Assembly (NCBI RefSeq): GCF_015277775.1
Contig: NZ_CP063849.1
Location: forward strand, 186,001-250,000
Direction of reading: 5' to 3'
DNA: 64,000 bases
DNA from: Paludibaculum fermentans
GTDB taxonomy: Bacteria; Acidobacteriota; Terriglobia; Bryobacterales; Bryobacteraceae
Shown: piece after piece, positions 45,769-54,863 of the stretch
Position numbering within the stretch: the stretch's first letter is position 1
Layout of the letters: each line of letters opens with the position of its first letter
Position numbers and translations under genes: made by a program
The notes under the pieces: model-generated
Told to the model about the DNA's origin: nothing
What the model saw: only the letters and a program-made list of their open reading frames with translations
Databases searched by the model: none

Positions 45769-48531
45769 ATGTTTCACCGCAACCTGACCCCCGCCCGGGC
45801 CACGCGACCCATGTTGGCCCTATTTCTTGCTGTTTCGATGTTGTCTGCCACCGCGTCAGCGCAAGCGCTGCCGCAGGGCGTGCAGAAGGTGACGAGCGTC
45901 GAAGGAATCACGGAGTACCGCCTGAACAACGGGCTGAGAGTGCTTCTTTTTCCGGATCCGACGAAATCGAATATCACCGTGAATATCACCTATCTGGTGG
46001 GGTCGCGGCACGAGGATTACGGGGAGACGGGCATGGCGCACCTGCTCGAGCACCTGATGTTCAAGGGCTCGACGAACCACCCGAATGTTCCGAAGGAGCT
46101 GCAGGATCACGGCGCGCGTCCCAATGGGACCACGTGGTTCGATCGCACGAACTACTTCGAGACGTTCAACGCCACGGATGAGAATCTGCTGTGGGCGCTG
46201 TCCCTGGAAGCGGACCGCATGGTGAACTCCTTCATCGCCAAGAAGGACCTGGACAGCGAAATGACGGTGGTGCGGAACGAGTTTGAATCGGGCGAGAACG
46301 ATCCGGACTCGATTCTGGAAGAGCGCGTGATGTCGACGGCGTACCTGTGGCACAACTACGGGAAGTCGACGATTGGCGCGCGTTCAGACCTGGAACAGGT
46401 GCCGATCGAGCGACTGCAGGCGTTCTGGAAGCACTTCTACCAGCCGGACAACGCGGTGCTGGTGGTGGCGGGCAAGTTTGACGAAGCGAAGACGCTGACC
46501 CTGGTCGAGAAGCTCTACGGGCCGATTCCGAAGCCGGCGCGGCAGTTGCGCCGGACCTATACGGCTGAGCCGACACAGGATGGTGAGCGCTCCGTGACGC
46601 TGCGCCGCGTGGGCGATGTGCAGGCCGTGGCTGCCGTGTGGCACATTCCGCCGGGCTCGCATGAAGAGTTTGCGCCGATGGAGATGGCCGGCCGGATCCT
46701 GGGTGATGCGCCCTCGGGCCGCCTGTACAAGGCGCTGGTGGAGACCAAGAAGGCCGCGAGCATCAGCACGAGCGAGTATCAGTTGAAGGATCCGGGCGTC
46801 TTCATCGCGCACGCTTCCGTGCGGACGGAGAGTTCGCTGGCCGATGCGCGCAAAACGCTGCTGGATACCGTTGACGAGGTGAAGACGAAGCCCTTCACGA
46901 AGGAAGAGCTGGAACGGGTGCGCGCCAACTGGCTGAAGAATTTCGACCTGGCGCTGAACAACTCCGCGGCCATTGCGCTGCAGCTTTCCGAATGGCAGGG
47001 CATGGGCGACTGGCGGCTTCTGTTCCTGCATCGCGACCGGATCAAGAAGGTCACGCTGGAGCAGGTGCAGAAGGCGGCGGAGAAGTACCTGATCGCGTCG
47101 AACCGGACGGTGGGCGAGTTCATTCCCGACAAGGCGCCGTTACGCGCCGAGATCCCGACCGCGCCCGATGTGACGGCGCTGGTGAAGGATTACAAGGGTG
47201 AGGCCGTTGTGAGCCAGGGCGAGTCGTTTGACGCGTCTCCGGAGAACATCGACAAGCGGACGATCCGCGGCGACCTGAAGGGCGGCATCAAGCTGTCATT
47301 CATCAACAAGAAGACGCGCGGCAACCAGGTGGTGGCGACGCTGAGCCTGCATTTCGGCGATGAAAACAACCTCAAGGGCAAGGACTTCGCCGCCGGATTC
47401 GCGGGGCAGATGCTGATGCGCGGTACGGCCAAGCACACGCGGCAGCAGATCAAGGACGAGTTCGACCGGCTGAAGGCGAGCGTGAGTGTGGGCGGCAGCG
47501 AAACCGGGGCCAGTGTCCGCATCACGACGACCAAGGAGAACCTGCAGCCCGTGCTGACGCTGGTGGCCGAACTGCTGAAGGAATCGACTTTCCCGCAGAC
47601 CGAGTTCGACCAGTTGAAGCAGCAGATGCTGGCACAGTTGGAGCAGTCAAAGAGCGACCCGCAGGCGATTGCCTTTCTCGCGGTGCAGCGCCACCTGAAT
47701 CCGTATCCGAAGGACGACGTGCGCTACATCCGCACGGTGGACGAGGAGGTCGAGAGTGTGAAGGCGCTGACCCTGGATGAGGTAAAGGCGTTCCACAAGC
47801 AGTTCTACGGCGCGTCGCACGGTGAGTTTGTCGTCATCGGCGACTTCGATCCCGAGACCACGCAGAAGCAGGTTTCCGACCTTTTCAATGACTGGAAGAG
47901 CCAGCAGAAGTTCGCCCGGGTGAAGAAGGAATACAAGGCTATCGAAGCGGAGAGTGTTGTGTTCGAGACGCCGGACAAGGCGAATGCGATGTTCATCGCC
48001 GGCCTGCCGGTGAAGATCAACGACACGAATCCGGACTATCCCGCGATGCTGTTGGGGAATTACATTCTGGGTTCGGGCATGAACTCGCGGCTGTTTGCCC
48101 GCATCCGCGGCAAGGAAGGTTTGAGCTACGGCGTCGGTGCTCAGTTTGTCGTGTCTCCGGAAGACGACAGCGGGATATTCATGGCGTTCGCGATCTGCGC
48201 TCCGCAGAACGCGGCGAAGGTGGAAGCATCGTTCAAGGACGAAGTCGGATTGATCCTGGCGAAGGGCTACTCGGCCGATGAGGTCGAAGCTGCCAAGAAG
48301 AGCCTGCTGCAGGCGCGCCAGGTGAGCCGGGCGAATGACGGCGAACTGGTGTCGCGTTTGGCCGGACAGCGTTTCTACAACCGCACGATGGCCTTCGATT
48401 CCGAGATCGAAGCGAAGATCCAAAAACTGACGCTGGCCGACATTCAGGCGGCGATGAAGAAGTATATCGATGTGTCCCGGATGAGCATTTACAAGGCCGG
48501 TGACTTCAAGAAGGCCGCGGCTACCAACTAA
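45769..48531 (+). CDS. Secreted M16-family zinc peptidase (pitrilysin-like)
   Basis: A 920-residue protein from ATG 45769 with a signal peptide (PMLALFLAVSMLSATASAQA). The first M16 domain has the inverted zinc motif HLLEH and, about 75 residues on, the Glu ligand region. A second M16-like domain, without an HxxEH, makes up the C-terminal half (FAAGFAGQMLMRGTAKHTRQQ). The two-domain form folds as a clam shell around unfolded peptides. It probably degrades peptides in the periplasm. It overlaps the next gene by one base (TAATG). Confidence 0.9.
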   Translation: MFHRNLTPARATRPMLALFLAVSMLSATASAQALPQGVQKVTSVEGITEYRLNNGLRVLLFPDPTKSNITVNITYLVGSRHEDYGETGMAHLLEHLMFKGSTNHPNVPKELQDHGARPNGTTWFDRTNYFETFNATDENLLWALSLEADRMVNSFIAKKDLDSEMTVVRNEFESGENDPDSILEERVMSTAYLWHNYGKSTIGARSDLEQVPIERLQAFWKHFYQPDNAVLVVAGKFDEAKTLTLVEKLYGPIPKPARQLRRTYTAEPTQDGERSVTLRRVGDVQAVAAVWHIPPGSHEEFAPMEMAGRILGDAPSGRLYKALVETKKAASISTSEYQLKDPGVFIAHASVRTESSLADARKTLLDTVDEVKTKPFTKEELERVRANWLKNFDLALNNSAAIALQLSEWQGMGDWRLLFLHRDRIKKVTLEQVQKAAEKYLIASNRTVGEFIPDKAPLRAEIPTAPDVTALVKDYKGEAVVSQGESFDASPENIDKRTIRGDLKGGIKLSFINKKTRGNQVVATLSLHFGDENNLKGKDFAAGFAGQMLMRGTAKHTRQQIKDEFDRLKASVSVGGSETGASVRITTTKENLQPVLTLVAELLKESTFPQTEFDQLKQQMLAQLEQSKSDPQAIAFLAVQRHLNPYPKDDVRYIRTVDEEVESVKALTLDEVKAFHKQFYGASHGEFVVIGDFDPETTQKQVSDLFNDWKSQQKFARVKKEYKAIEAESVVFETPDKANAMFIAGLPVKINDTNPDYPAMLLGNYILGSGMNSRLFARIRGKEGLSYGVGAQFVVSPEDDSGIFMAFAICAPQNAAKVEASFKDEVGLILAKGYSADEVEAAKKSLLQARQVSRANDGELVSRLAGQRFYNRTMAFDSEIEAKIQKLTLADIQAAMKKYIDVSRMSIYKAGDFKKAAATN

Positions 48532-49046
48532 TGATTACTGACCTCGTCCAGATTCGCCGTTTGGGCGAGCAGAAGCGCGGCGAAAACGAGCGTTTTCGCC
48601 GCCACATCAAGACGCACAGCTTCGTGGAGCGCCGTCTGCGGCACATTGCCGAAGAGACCGAAGAGGCGATCGACTGCACGACCTGCGCGAACTGCTGCAA
48701 GGTCGCGACGGTCACGCTGACGGAGCGCGACGTGACGAAGCTGGCCAAGTTCCTGCGCATCAAGGAAGGCAAGTTCCTGAGGGAGTACACGGAGCAGTCG
48801 GAAGAAGAAGGGCTGATCCTGAAGCGCGACGAGGATACGGGTTGCGTGTTCCTCTCGGGTACGGAATGTACGGTGTACGAGGCGCGGCCGGCGACATGTG
48901 GTGACTTCCCGCACCTGGTGAGGGGCGCGGGCTCGCTGCAGTCGCGGACCTGGCAGTTCATTGACCGCGCGTGCTATTGCCCGATCGTCTACAACACCCT
49001 GGAGAAATGGAAGGTGGAGACGGAGTTTTCTCCGTCCCCGAAATAA
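48531..49046 (+). CDS. YkgJ-type cysteine-cluster protein
   Basis: A 171-residue protein with the Fe/Zn-chelating cluster CTTCANCC (first set), a middle GCVFLSGTECTVYEARPATC block and a late ACYCPIVY. These eight-Cys proteins (UPF0153) are predicted to bind an iron or zinc site, and the exact role is unknown. The start overlaps the stop of the M16 peptidase gene, so it is translationally coupled. An ATG 11 codons after a RRL motif is less likely. Confidence 0.85.
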   Translation: MITDLVQIRRLGEQKRGENERFRRHIKTHSFVERRLRHIAEETEEAIDCTTCANCCKVATVTLTERDVTKLAKFLRIKEGKFLREYTEQSEEEGLILKRDEDTGCVFLSGTECTVYEARPATCGDFPHLVRGAGSLQSRTWQFIDRACYCPIVYNTLEKWKVETEFSPSPK

Positions 49047-49067
49047 GCGGCCGAACGGAACGGCTTG

Positions 49068-50012
49068 CTAGTCGTCGAGCTTCTCGGTCAGCGTGAGAGG
49101 TTCCTTCAAGCGGAAGGTGAGGCGCGTCTCGCTGGGCAGGCTGGCGTCCTTGCCGCGGGTGGCAAGCACTCCGCCGGCACCGGCCGCGCCGCCGACGCCC
49201 GCCCCGATGGCCGCGCCCTTGCCGCCTCCGGCAATGGCTCCGATGGCCGCTCCGATGCCGGCGGCGACACCGGCCTTGGCCATGTCACCTTTCACTCCGC
49301 TTTCGGCTTCCTTGCGGAAAGAGTCGGTTTTCACGGCGACCTTCTGGCCATCGGCCGTGCTGAGTTCGGTCAATTCCACGGCCAGAGCCGCGCGGCCCTT
49401 GACGCGCCCGGCCCGGTCCAATTCCACGACACGGCCGCGCTGAGAAGAGCCGCGTTCCGCGATCACGAAGCCATCGACGACCAGCGGCTGGTCGAGCGTA
49501 GCGGTGAAGTTCTGGCCATCCTGGCTGTTCTTCGTGCTGAGCTCTTCGCGCAGGCGGACGGTGATCATCGTGCCGGCGGGCACGGTGACACTATGCGGCT
49601 GGCGCGGGGCGGGCTTCGGTTCCGGCCTCATCGCCGGAGGAGCGGCCACTGGCTTTTCCATGGGGGGCGGCTCGGGGTTAGTGACGACCGGAGGCGGCAC
49701 GGCGGCGGGCCGGGGCTGTTCCTGGACACCGGGGGGTGGGACTGGCGGATCGTACTTCGCGACGGCTACCGGCCTGGACTGGGTTTTGGCGGGCTTCGCC
49801 ACCGGTTTCGGCTTCACCGGTTCCTGCTGGGGCGGGGCGGGTTCCGGGGCGGGCGGGGGCGTTGGCTCCGCTACCGCCGGGGTGGGTGTGGGGGCTGGCG
49901 CGGCGACACTCACGGGCACCGGCTCCGGAGCGCGATTCTTCATCGCAATGTACACTACGCCGCCTGTCAGCAGCACACCTAATCCAAAGGCCACTATCAA
50001 CTTCTGGAACAT
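49068..50012 (-). CDS. Membrane-anchored Pro-rich protein with glycine-zipper
   Basis: A 314-residue protein. Residues 6-24 form one transmembrane or signal-anchor helix. A 110-residue Pro/Ala/Val-rich linker, like that of TonB or cell-envelope spanners, reaches across the periplasm. A beta domain follows (HSVTVPAGTMITVRLREELST), as in the conjugation or TraB-like 'outer' class. Near the C-terminus is a glycine-zipper helix pair (AGIGAAIGAIAGGGKGAAIGAGVGGAAGAG). Function unknown; it faces the DusB gene head to head. Confidence 0.65.
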   Translation of the reverse strand: MFQKLIVAFGLGVLLTGGVVYIAMKNRAPEPVPVSVAAPAPTPTPAVAEPTPPPAPEPAPPQQEPVKPKPVAKPAKTQSRPVAVAKYDPPVPPPGVQEQPRPAAVPPPVVTNPEPPPMEKPVAAPPAMRPEPKPAPRQPHSVTVPAGTMITVRLREELSTKNSQDGQNFTATLDQPLVVDGFVIAERGSSQRGRVVELDRAGRVKGRAALAVELTELSTADGQKVAVKTDSFRKEAESGVKGDMAKAGVAAGIGAAIGAIAGGGKGAAIGAGVGGAAGAGGVLATRGKDASLPSETRLTFRLKEPLTLTEKLDD

Positions 50013-50073
50013 CGTCTCGTCCTCTCAATTGTTTGAACGCGGCCCGCGCGAGCCGCGTTTCAACCCCGATACA

Positions 50074-51123
50074 ATGGTAGAGATGGCAAACTTCCCCGCA
50101 GCCTACAAGGTCGGGCCTGTCGAGATCCGTCCGGCAACCGTGCTGGCGCCGATGGCCGGAGTAACGGATACTGTATTTCGCCGGCTGATCCGGAACCAGG
50201 GTGGCTGCGGCCTGATCATGACCGAGTTCACCAGCTCACACGGCGTGGTGGCCAGCGGCCGTCATCCCAACCGTAAATCCATCAAGAGCTTCCACTACCT
50301 CTATTTTGAACCCGAAGAGCACCCGATCAGTGCGCAATTGTTCGGGTCCGACCCGGAAATCATGTCTGAAGCGGCTAAGGTCTGTCAAGACAATGGTTTC
50401 GATGCCGTCGATATCAACTTTGGGTGCCCGGTGAAGAAGGTGGTGACGTGCAATGGCGGCTCCGGCCTGCTGAGGAACCTGCCGCTAGTGGAAGAGCTGC
50501 TGAAGCGGGTGCGGTCGTCCATCAGCATTCCCCTGACGATGAAGTTCCGCGCGGGCTGGAATGACAAGGAACTGGTCCACGTCCAGATGGCGAAGCTGGC
50601 CGAGGACAACGGAGTGGCGGCGATTGCTCTGCACCCGCGTACGCGCGAGCAGGGCTACAGCGGACGCGCCGACTGGACGCGCATCGCGGAAGTGAAGGAT
50701 GCGGTGAAGATTCCGGTGATCGGCAACGGCGACATCACGACGCCGGAGGATGCGATCCGGATGGTGCGGGAGACGGGCTGCGACGCCGTGATGATCGGCC
50801 GGGCGGCCTCCTCGAATCCGTGGATCTTCCGCCAGATTGCGGAGTATCTGGAAGGCAAGCCGTACTTTCAGCCGACGGAGCACGACCGCTGGCAGATGAT
50901 GCATACCTACTACACCATGCTGCTGACGAAGCGCAGCCTGGATGCGGTGGGCAAGATGAAGCAGTTCGCCACTTACTTCACGCACGGGGTGCGGAACGGC
51001 GCGAAGCTGCGGACGGCGATCTATCAGTCGCGGGAAGCGTCGGAGATCCTCTCTCTCGTGAATCAGTTTTTTGAGCGTGAACTCACCAGCCCGGACGAGA
51101 AGCTGGCGACGGTGTTGTTGTAG
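50074..51123 (+). CDS. dusB: tRNA-dihydrouridine synthase, DusB type
   Basis: A 349-residue FMN enzyme reducing uridine in the tRNA D-loop. The start is ATG 50074; a much longer in-frame stretch upstream is antisense to the Pro-rich gene and is rejected. Motifs are APMAGVTD, FGSDPE, the catalytic Cys in NFGCPVKKV, LHPRTREQGYSG and GNGDI, plus the RNA-binding helical tail with HYFTHG-like residues (TYFTHGVRNG). rnhA follows 12 bp later, so they may be co-transcribed. Confidence 0.94.
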   Translation: MVEMANFPAAYKVGPVEIRPATVLAPMAGVTDTVFRRLIRNQGGCGLIMTEFTSSHGVVASGRHPNRKSIKSFHYLYFEPEEHPISAQLFGSDPEIMSEAAKVCQDNGFDAVDINFGCPVKKVVTCNGGSGLLRNLPLVEELLKRVRSSISIPLTMKFRAGWNDKELVHVQMAKLAEDNGVAAIALHPRTREQGYSGRADWTRIAEVKDAVKIPVIGNGDITTPEDAIRMVRETGCDAVMIGRAASSNPWIFRQIAEYLEGKPYFQPTEHDRWQMMHTYYTMLLTKRSLDAVGKMKQFATYFTHGVRNGAKLRTAIYQSREASEILSLVNQFFERELTSPDEKLATVLL

Positions 51124-51135
51124 TTGTTGGGCTCC

Positions 51136-51576
51136 ATGAAGAAAGTACAGGCGATTACAGACGGATCGTGCCTGGGCAATCCCGGGCGTGGCGGTTGGGC
51201 GTGCATCCTGCGGTACGGCGGGCACACCAAAGAGATGTACGGCAGTGAGCGGGAGACGACGAACAACCGCATGGAACTGACCGCGGCGATCCAGGCCCTG
51301 GCCGCGCTGCGCGAAGCCTGCGAGGTGGAGATCGTCACCGACTCACAGTATGTGAAGAACGGCATCCAAACATGGATGGCGGGCTGGAAGCGGAACGGCT
51401 GGAAGACCGCCGCCAAGAAGCCGGTGATGAACCAGGATCTTTGGGTGGAGCTCGACGAGCAGGTGCAGCGGCACAAGACCGACTGGGTGTGGACCAAGGG
51501 CCACGCCAATCACGCCGACAACAACCGCTGCGACGAACTGGCGCGCATGGCTGCCGAGAATCAGAGTTCGTCCTAG
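51136..51576 (+). CDS. rnhA: Ribonuclease HI
   Basis: A 146-residue enzyme degrading RNA in RNA/DNA hybrids. The DEDD active site is complete: Asp in [10 protein letters not shown], Glu in [11 protein letters not shown], Asp in TDSQYVKNG, and Asp in NNRCDELA. The His loop is present in [13 protein letters not shown] 51136 is chosen over an in-frame TTG four codons earlier. nadD follows at 88 bp. Confidence 0.96.
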   Translation: MKKVQAITDGSCLGNPGRGGWACILRYGGHTKEMYGSERETTNNRMELTAAIQALAALREACEVEIVTDSQYVKNGIQTWMAGWKRNGWKTAAKKPVMNQDLWVELDEQVQRHKTDWVWTKGHANHADNNRCDELARMAAENQSSS

Positions 51577-51664
51577 GCTCCGCGCCAGCGCAAGAGGCTG
51601 ATTTCCAGCGAAGATAGAGGGACCTGCGCTATCCAGCGCGGCTCGCAGAAGAAAGACTATCGGT

Positions 51665-52231
51665 TTGAAAGTAGCTATTTTTGGTGGGACCTTCGACCCC
51701 ATCCACAACGCCCATCTCCGCGTGGCCCGCGAAGCGGCCGATCGGCTCTCGCTGGACCGGGTTTTGCTTGTCCCCTCCGCGAATCCGCCGCACAAGCCGT
51801 CTGGCACGACCACCGCATATGAGGATCGCTTCCGCATGGTGGAGCTGGCCTGCGCGGCCGATGCGCGCTTCGAGCCATCGCGGCTGGAAGAGGGGCAGGG
51901 CAAGAGCTATTCCATCGACACCATTGAACGTGTGAAGGCGCGGCTGAGCCCGTCGGACCAACTCTACTTCCTCATAGGCGCCGATGCCTTCGCCGAGATC
52001 GGATCGTGGCACCGGTCGGCCGAGGTGCTGGGCGCGGTGGAGTTCATTGTCGTCTCGCGGCCCGGGTATGCTTACCCCATTCCGCCCGGCGCTCGCGTCA
52101 GAGGACTGGAAACTTTGGCGCTTGTCATCTCATCGTCAGAAATCAGGCGCAAACTGGATAGTGGCGAACCAGTGGAAGAGCTGCCGGATCCGGTCCTGCG
52201 CTACATCCGCGATCACGGCCTCTACCAATAA
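51665..52231 (+). CDS. nadD: Nicotinate-nucleotide adenylyltransferase
   Basis: A 188-residue enzyme joining ATP and nicotinate mononucleotide in NAD synthesis. It has the nucleotidyltransferase start GGTFDPIHNAHL, in which the usual HxGH is HNAH, and the C-terminal ISSSEIRRKL in place of ISSTxIR. The start is TTG 51665. The stop overlaps the ATG of the sensor kinase gene by one base, so the two are translated together. Confidence 0.93.
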   Translation: MKVAIFGGTFDPIHNAHLRVAREAADRLSLDRVLLVPSANPPHKPSGTTTAYEDRFRMVELACAADARFEPSRLEEGQGKSYSIDTIERVKARLSPSDQLYFLIGADAFAEIGSWHRSAEVLGAVEFIVVSRPGYAYPIPPGARVRGLETLALVISSSEIRRKLDSGEPVEELPDPVLRYIRDHGLYQ

Positions 52232-53679
52232 TGACTGCCCGCATCTTTCTCAAGCTCATTGCCAGCGTCCTGTTGATCATGGTGATCGTCCTGACGGCGG
52301 TCGACTTCCTGGCCTCGGAATTGACCGAGAAGGCGTACATCCAGGGGCTGACCCTCGAGATGGAAGAGAAGATGAAGATGCTGGGTGTGATCGGCCAGCA
52401 GAAACTGCTGGAGGTCTCTCCGTCGAACATCCGGGCGCTGGCGGCCGCGGCGGGCGGGCGTTTGACGATCATCGCCCCTGACGGGCGCGTGATTCTCGAC
52501 TCTGAGGCTGATCCGGCGCGCATGGAGAACCACGGCCACCGGCCCGAGGTCCAGGCGGCGCTGCAGGGGCGGATGGGCAACTCCCTGCGGCAGAGCCCCA
52601 CCATGGGGATCAACTTCCTGTATGTGGCCGGACCCGTTCCGGCCGGCGCGGCCCGACTGGCGGTGCCCCTGCGGGAAGTGCGGTCGCAGGTATCGAAGAT
52701 CCGCACTCGCGTGATGCTGTACATGGCGCTGGCCTTCCTGCCCGCCATCCTCGTGGCCGGGTTCATCGCCCGGTATTTCTCTTCGCGGCTGGGCGCCATC
52801 ATCGACTACGCTTCGACGCTCGCCACCGGAGACTTTAAGGTCCGCCTGAAGCACACGGGCAACGATGAGCTGGGTACGCTGGCAAAGCAATTGAACGAGA
52901 CCGGCGCAAAGCTCGAGAAGGTGTTCGACGAGCTGCACCGTGAGCACGTGGAGCTCGAGAAGGTGGAGCGGATCCGCAAAGACTTCGTGATCAACGTGAG
53001 CCACGAACTGCGGACGCCCCTGGCCTCGATTCAAGGTTATACCGAGACGCTGCTGGAAGGCGCGATTCACGACGACCAGAACAACGTGCGCTTCCTGCAC
53101 ATCATCCGGCAGAACGCTGAGCGCCTGGGCCGCCTCACCGGCGATCTGCTGACGCTGTCGCGCATCGAGATGAAGTCGCAGCGCTTCCAGTTCGCGTCCT
53201 ACTATGTGAACCCGCTGCTGAAGGACTGCATCGAGTCACTGGAACCCGTGGCCGCCAAGAAGCGCATCAGCCTGCACCTGGTGCCGGCGCCGGACCGCAC
53301 CGAGGCCTTCTGTGACTCCGAAGCGGTCCACCAGATGATGTCGAACCTGCTGGACAACGCCATCAAGTACACGCCGGAGGACGGCCGGATCACCGTGACG
53401 GCCGAGTGCCTGAACGATTTCGTGCGGGTGGGCGTCAGCGATACCGGCATCGGTATCCCCCACGAAGACCTGCCCCGGCTGTTCGAGCGTTTCTATCGCG
53501 TCGACAAGGCCCGTTCGCGCGAACTGGGCGGCACGGGACTGGGGCTCGCGATCGTCAAGCACCTGGCGCGCTCGCAGGGCGGCGACGTCGGCGTGGAGAG
53601 TGTCCTGGGGCAGGGGACCACTTTCTGGTTCACACTGCCGACAAACGACCTGGGCCTCTCGGAACAAGAGGCGCTTTAA
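52231..53679 (+). CDS. PhoR-like sensor histidine kinase
   Basis: A 482-residue membrane kinase. One transmembrane helix is near the N-terminus ([19 protein letters not shown]), and a periplasmic PAS-like domain of about 130 residues follows. The second helix ([19 protein letters not shown]) leads to HAMP, then HisKA with [16 protein letters not shown], and the HATPase with N, G1 ([22 protein letters not shown]) and G2 ([12 protein letters not shown]) boxes. It is coupled to nadD and is followed by its likely regulator after 77 bp. Confidence 0.9.
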   Translation: MTARIFLKLIASVLLIMVIVLTAVDFLASELTEKAYIQGLTLEMEEKMKMLGVIGQQKLLEVSPSNIRALAAAAGGRLTIIAPDGRVILDSEADPARMENHGHRPEVQAALQGRMGNSLRQSPTMGINFLYVAGPVPAGAARLAVPLREVRSQVSKIRTRVMLYMALAFLPAILVAGFIARYFSSRLGAIIDYASTLATGDFKVRLKHTGNDELGTLAKQLNETGAKLEKVFDELHREHVELEKVERIRKDFVINVSHELRTPLASIQGYTETLLEGAIHDDQNNVRFLHIIRQNAERLGRLTGDLLTLSRIEMKSQRFQFASYYVNPLLKDCIESLEPVAAKKRISLHLVPAPDRTEAFCDSEAVHQMMSNLLDNAIKYTPEDGRITVTAECLNDFVRVGVSDTGIGIPHEDLPRLFERFYRVDKARSRELGGTGLGLAIVKHLARSQGGDVGVESVLGQGTTFWFTLPTNDLGLSEQEAL

Positions 53680-53691
53680 CTTCAATTCACG

Positions 53692-53717
53692 CTACTGTAA
53701 TCTGAATGTAACAGTAG
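53692..53717 (+). promoter_or_regulatory. Pho-box-like element before the response regulator gene
   Basis: Two 7-bp half sites, CTGTAAT and ATGTAAC, are separated by 4 bp (53695-53712), the 11-bp spacing of PhoB boxes. The outer arms CTACTGT and ACAGTAG (53692-53717) also form a palindrome. It lies 40 bp upstream of the ATG of the PhoB-like gene and could be an autoregulatory site. Confidence 0.5.
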
Positions 53718-53756
53718 GCGCGTTATTACTGGAGTTGACAATCTGGCCACATCCCC

Positions 53757-54464
53757 ATGAAAAAAATCCTGCTGATTGAAGACGACTCCGACCTCTTCGC
53801 ACTGCTCAAGTACAACCTGGAGAAGGAAGGTTTCCAAATGGTGGGCGCGCAGACTGGCCGTGGGGCCGTCGATCTTTGCCGCCGCGAGCGTCCTGATCTC
53901 ATCATTCTCGACATCATGCTGCCCGACTCCGATGGCCTGGACATCTGCAAGGGCATCCGCACGCATCCGGAACTCTCCCACATCCCGGTGATCTTCCTGA
54001 CGGCCCGCGCCTCCGAAACCGACCGCATTGTCGGCCTGGAACTGGGCGCCAACGACTACATCGTCAAACCGTTCTTCGTCCGTGAACTGATTGCGCGCAT
54101 CAAGATCCAGTTCCGCCAGTTGGCGCAGCCGGTGCGGAAGCTGCAGTCCGGCCCGCTCGACCTCGACCGTTCCGCCTGCCGCGTGAGCCTCAATGGCAAT
54201 CCGCTTTCGCTGACCGCCACGGAGTTTCGCCTGCTGGAGTTCCTGATGACCCGGCCGGGCGTAGTATTCTCGCGTGAACAGTTGCTGGATGCGGTGTGGG
54301 GCCACGACCGCGCCGTGACCGACCGTACGGTGGACGTCTACATCCTGCGGCTGCGCCAGAAGATCGAGGACGACCCCGCCGCTCCGGCTTTCATTCGTTC
54401 GGTCCGCGGCTTCGGCTACTCGTTCAACGAAGCGGCCAACCAGCCCGCCGCGGCGATGGTGTAA
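53757..54464 (+). CDS. PhoB/OmpR-family response regulator
   Basis: A 235-residue regulator. The receiver has DDSD, the phosphoacceptor in ILDIMLPDSDG, FLTARA and IVKPFFVREL. The OmpR-type winged helix follows (TATEFRLLEFLMTRPGVVFSREQLLDAVWG, DRTVDVYILRLRQKIE, RGFGYSF). The kinase gene lies immediately upstream on the same strand, so they are a cognate pair; phosphate response is inferred from the kinase type and the box upstream. Confidence 0.92.
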   Translation: MKKILLIEDDSDLFALLKYNLEKEGFQMVGAQTGRGAVDLCRRERPDLIILDIMLPDSDGLDICKGIRTHPELSHIPVIFLTARASETDRIVGLELGANDYIVKPFFVRELIARIKIQFRQLAQPVRKLQSGPLDLDRSACRVSLNGNPLSLTATEFRLLEFLMTRPGVVFSREQLLDAVWGHDRAVTDRTVDVYILRLRQKIEDDPAAPAFIRSVRGFGYSFNEAANQPAAAMV

Positions 54465-54863
54465 GAGTCCGCTGACACTGCCTGCGCTGCATACCTGAAT
54501 CAAGCAATGGGCTGCACGGTAAGTCCTCAAGAGGGGACTTACCGTCTGTCCCTTCCAGTATTCGTCGCTTGCCACGGGCCATCCTCCGTGGAGTATCCAA
54601 TACAACTCGATGAACCGTCGCCCGCCGGGATTCGCATCCTTTCGCTGAGTGTCCACCCAGATCCCGAATCCGCCAACCATGCCGCCGTGCCGGATGACAA
54701 GCCGTGTCGCGGATTGACCGGCTCCGGAGGCCCATTTTACGGGCTTCCAGTGGCCATTTCGGATTCACGCAACTGAAACCATCGTCATCCAACATTTACC
54801 GATCTTTCGTCTCTTCTACACCTCTCTTTCGCATGCTGAACAGGTGGCTTGCGCCACTCTGTG
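54465..54863. other. Intergenic stretch with an 11-bp hairpin
   Basis: About 400 bp. A perfect 11-bp inverted repeat (ACGGTAAGTCC at 54516-54526 with GGACTTACCGT at 54535-54545, 8-nt loop) lies 52 bp after the regulator stop. It lacks a U tract, so it is either a weak terminator or part of a repeat family. Reading frames on the minus strand here are low in domain signal. The TonB-receptor promoter should lie near 54780-54850. Confidence 0.55.

Noticed and set aside
49504-50073. Long upstream extension of the dusB frame
   Set aside because: It is antisense to the Pro-rich membrane protein and has no DusB homology.
53682-54680. Minus-strand open frame opposite the PhoB-like gene
   Set aside because: The plus strand has clear receiver and winged-helix motifs; the minus frame has none.
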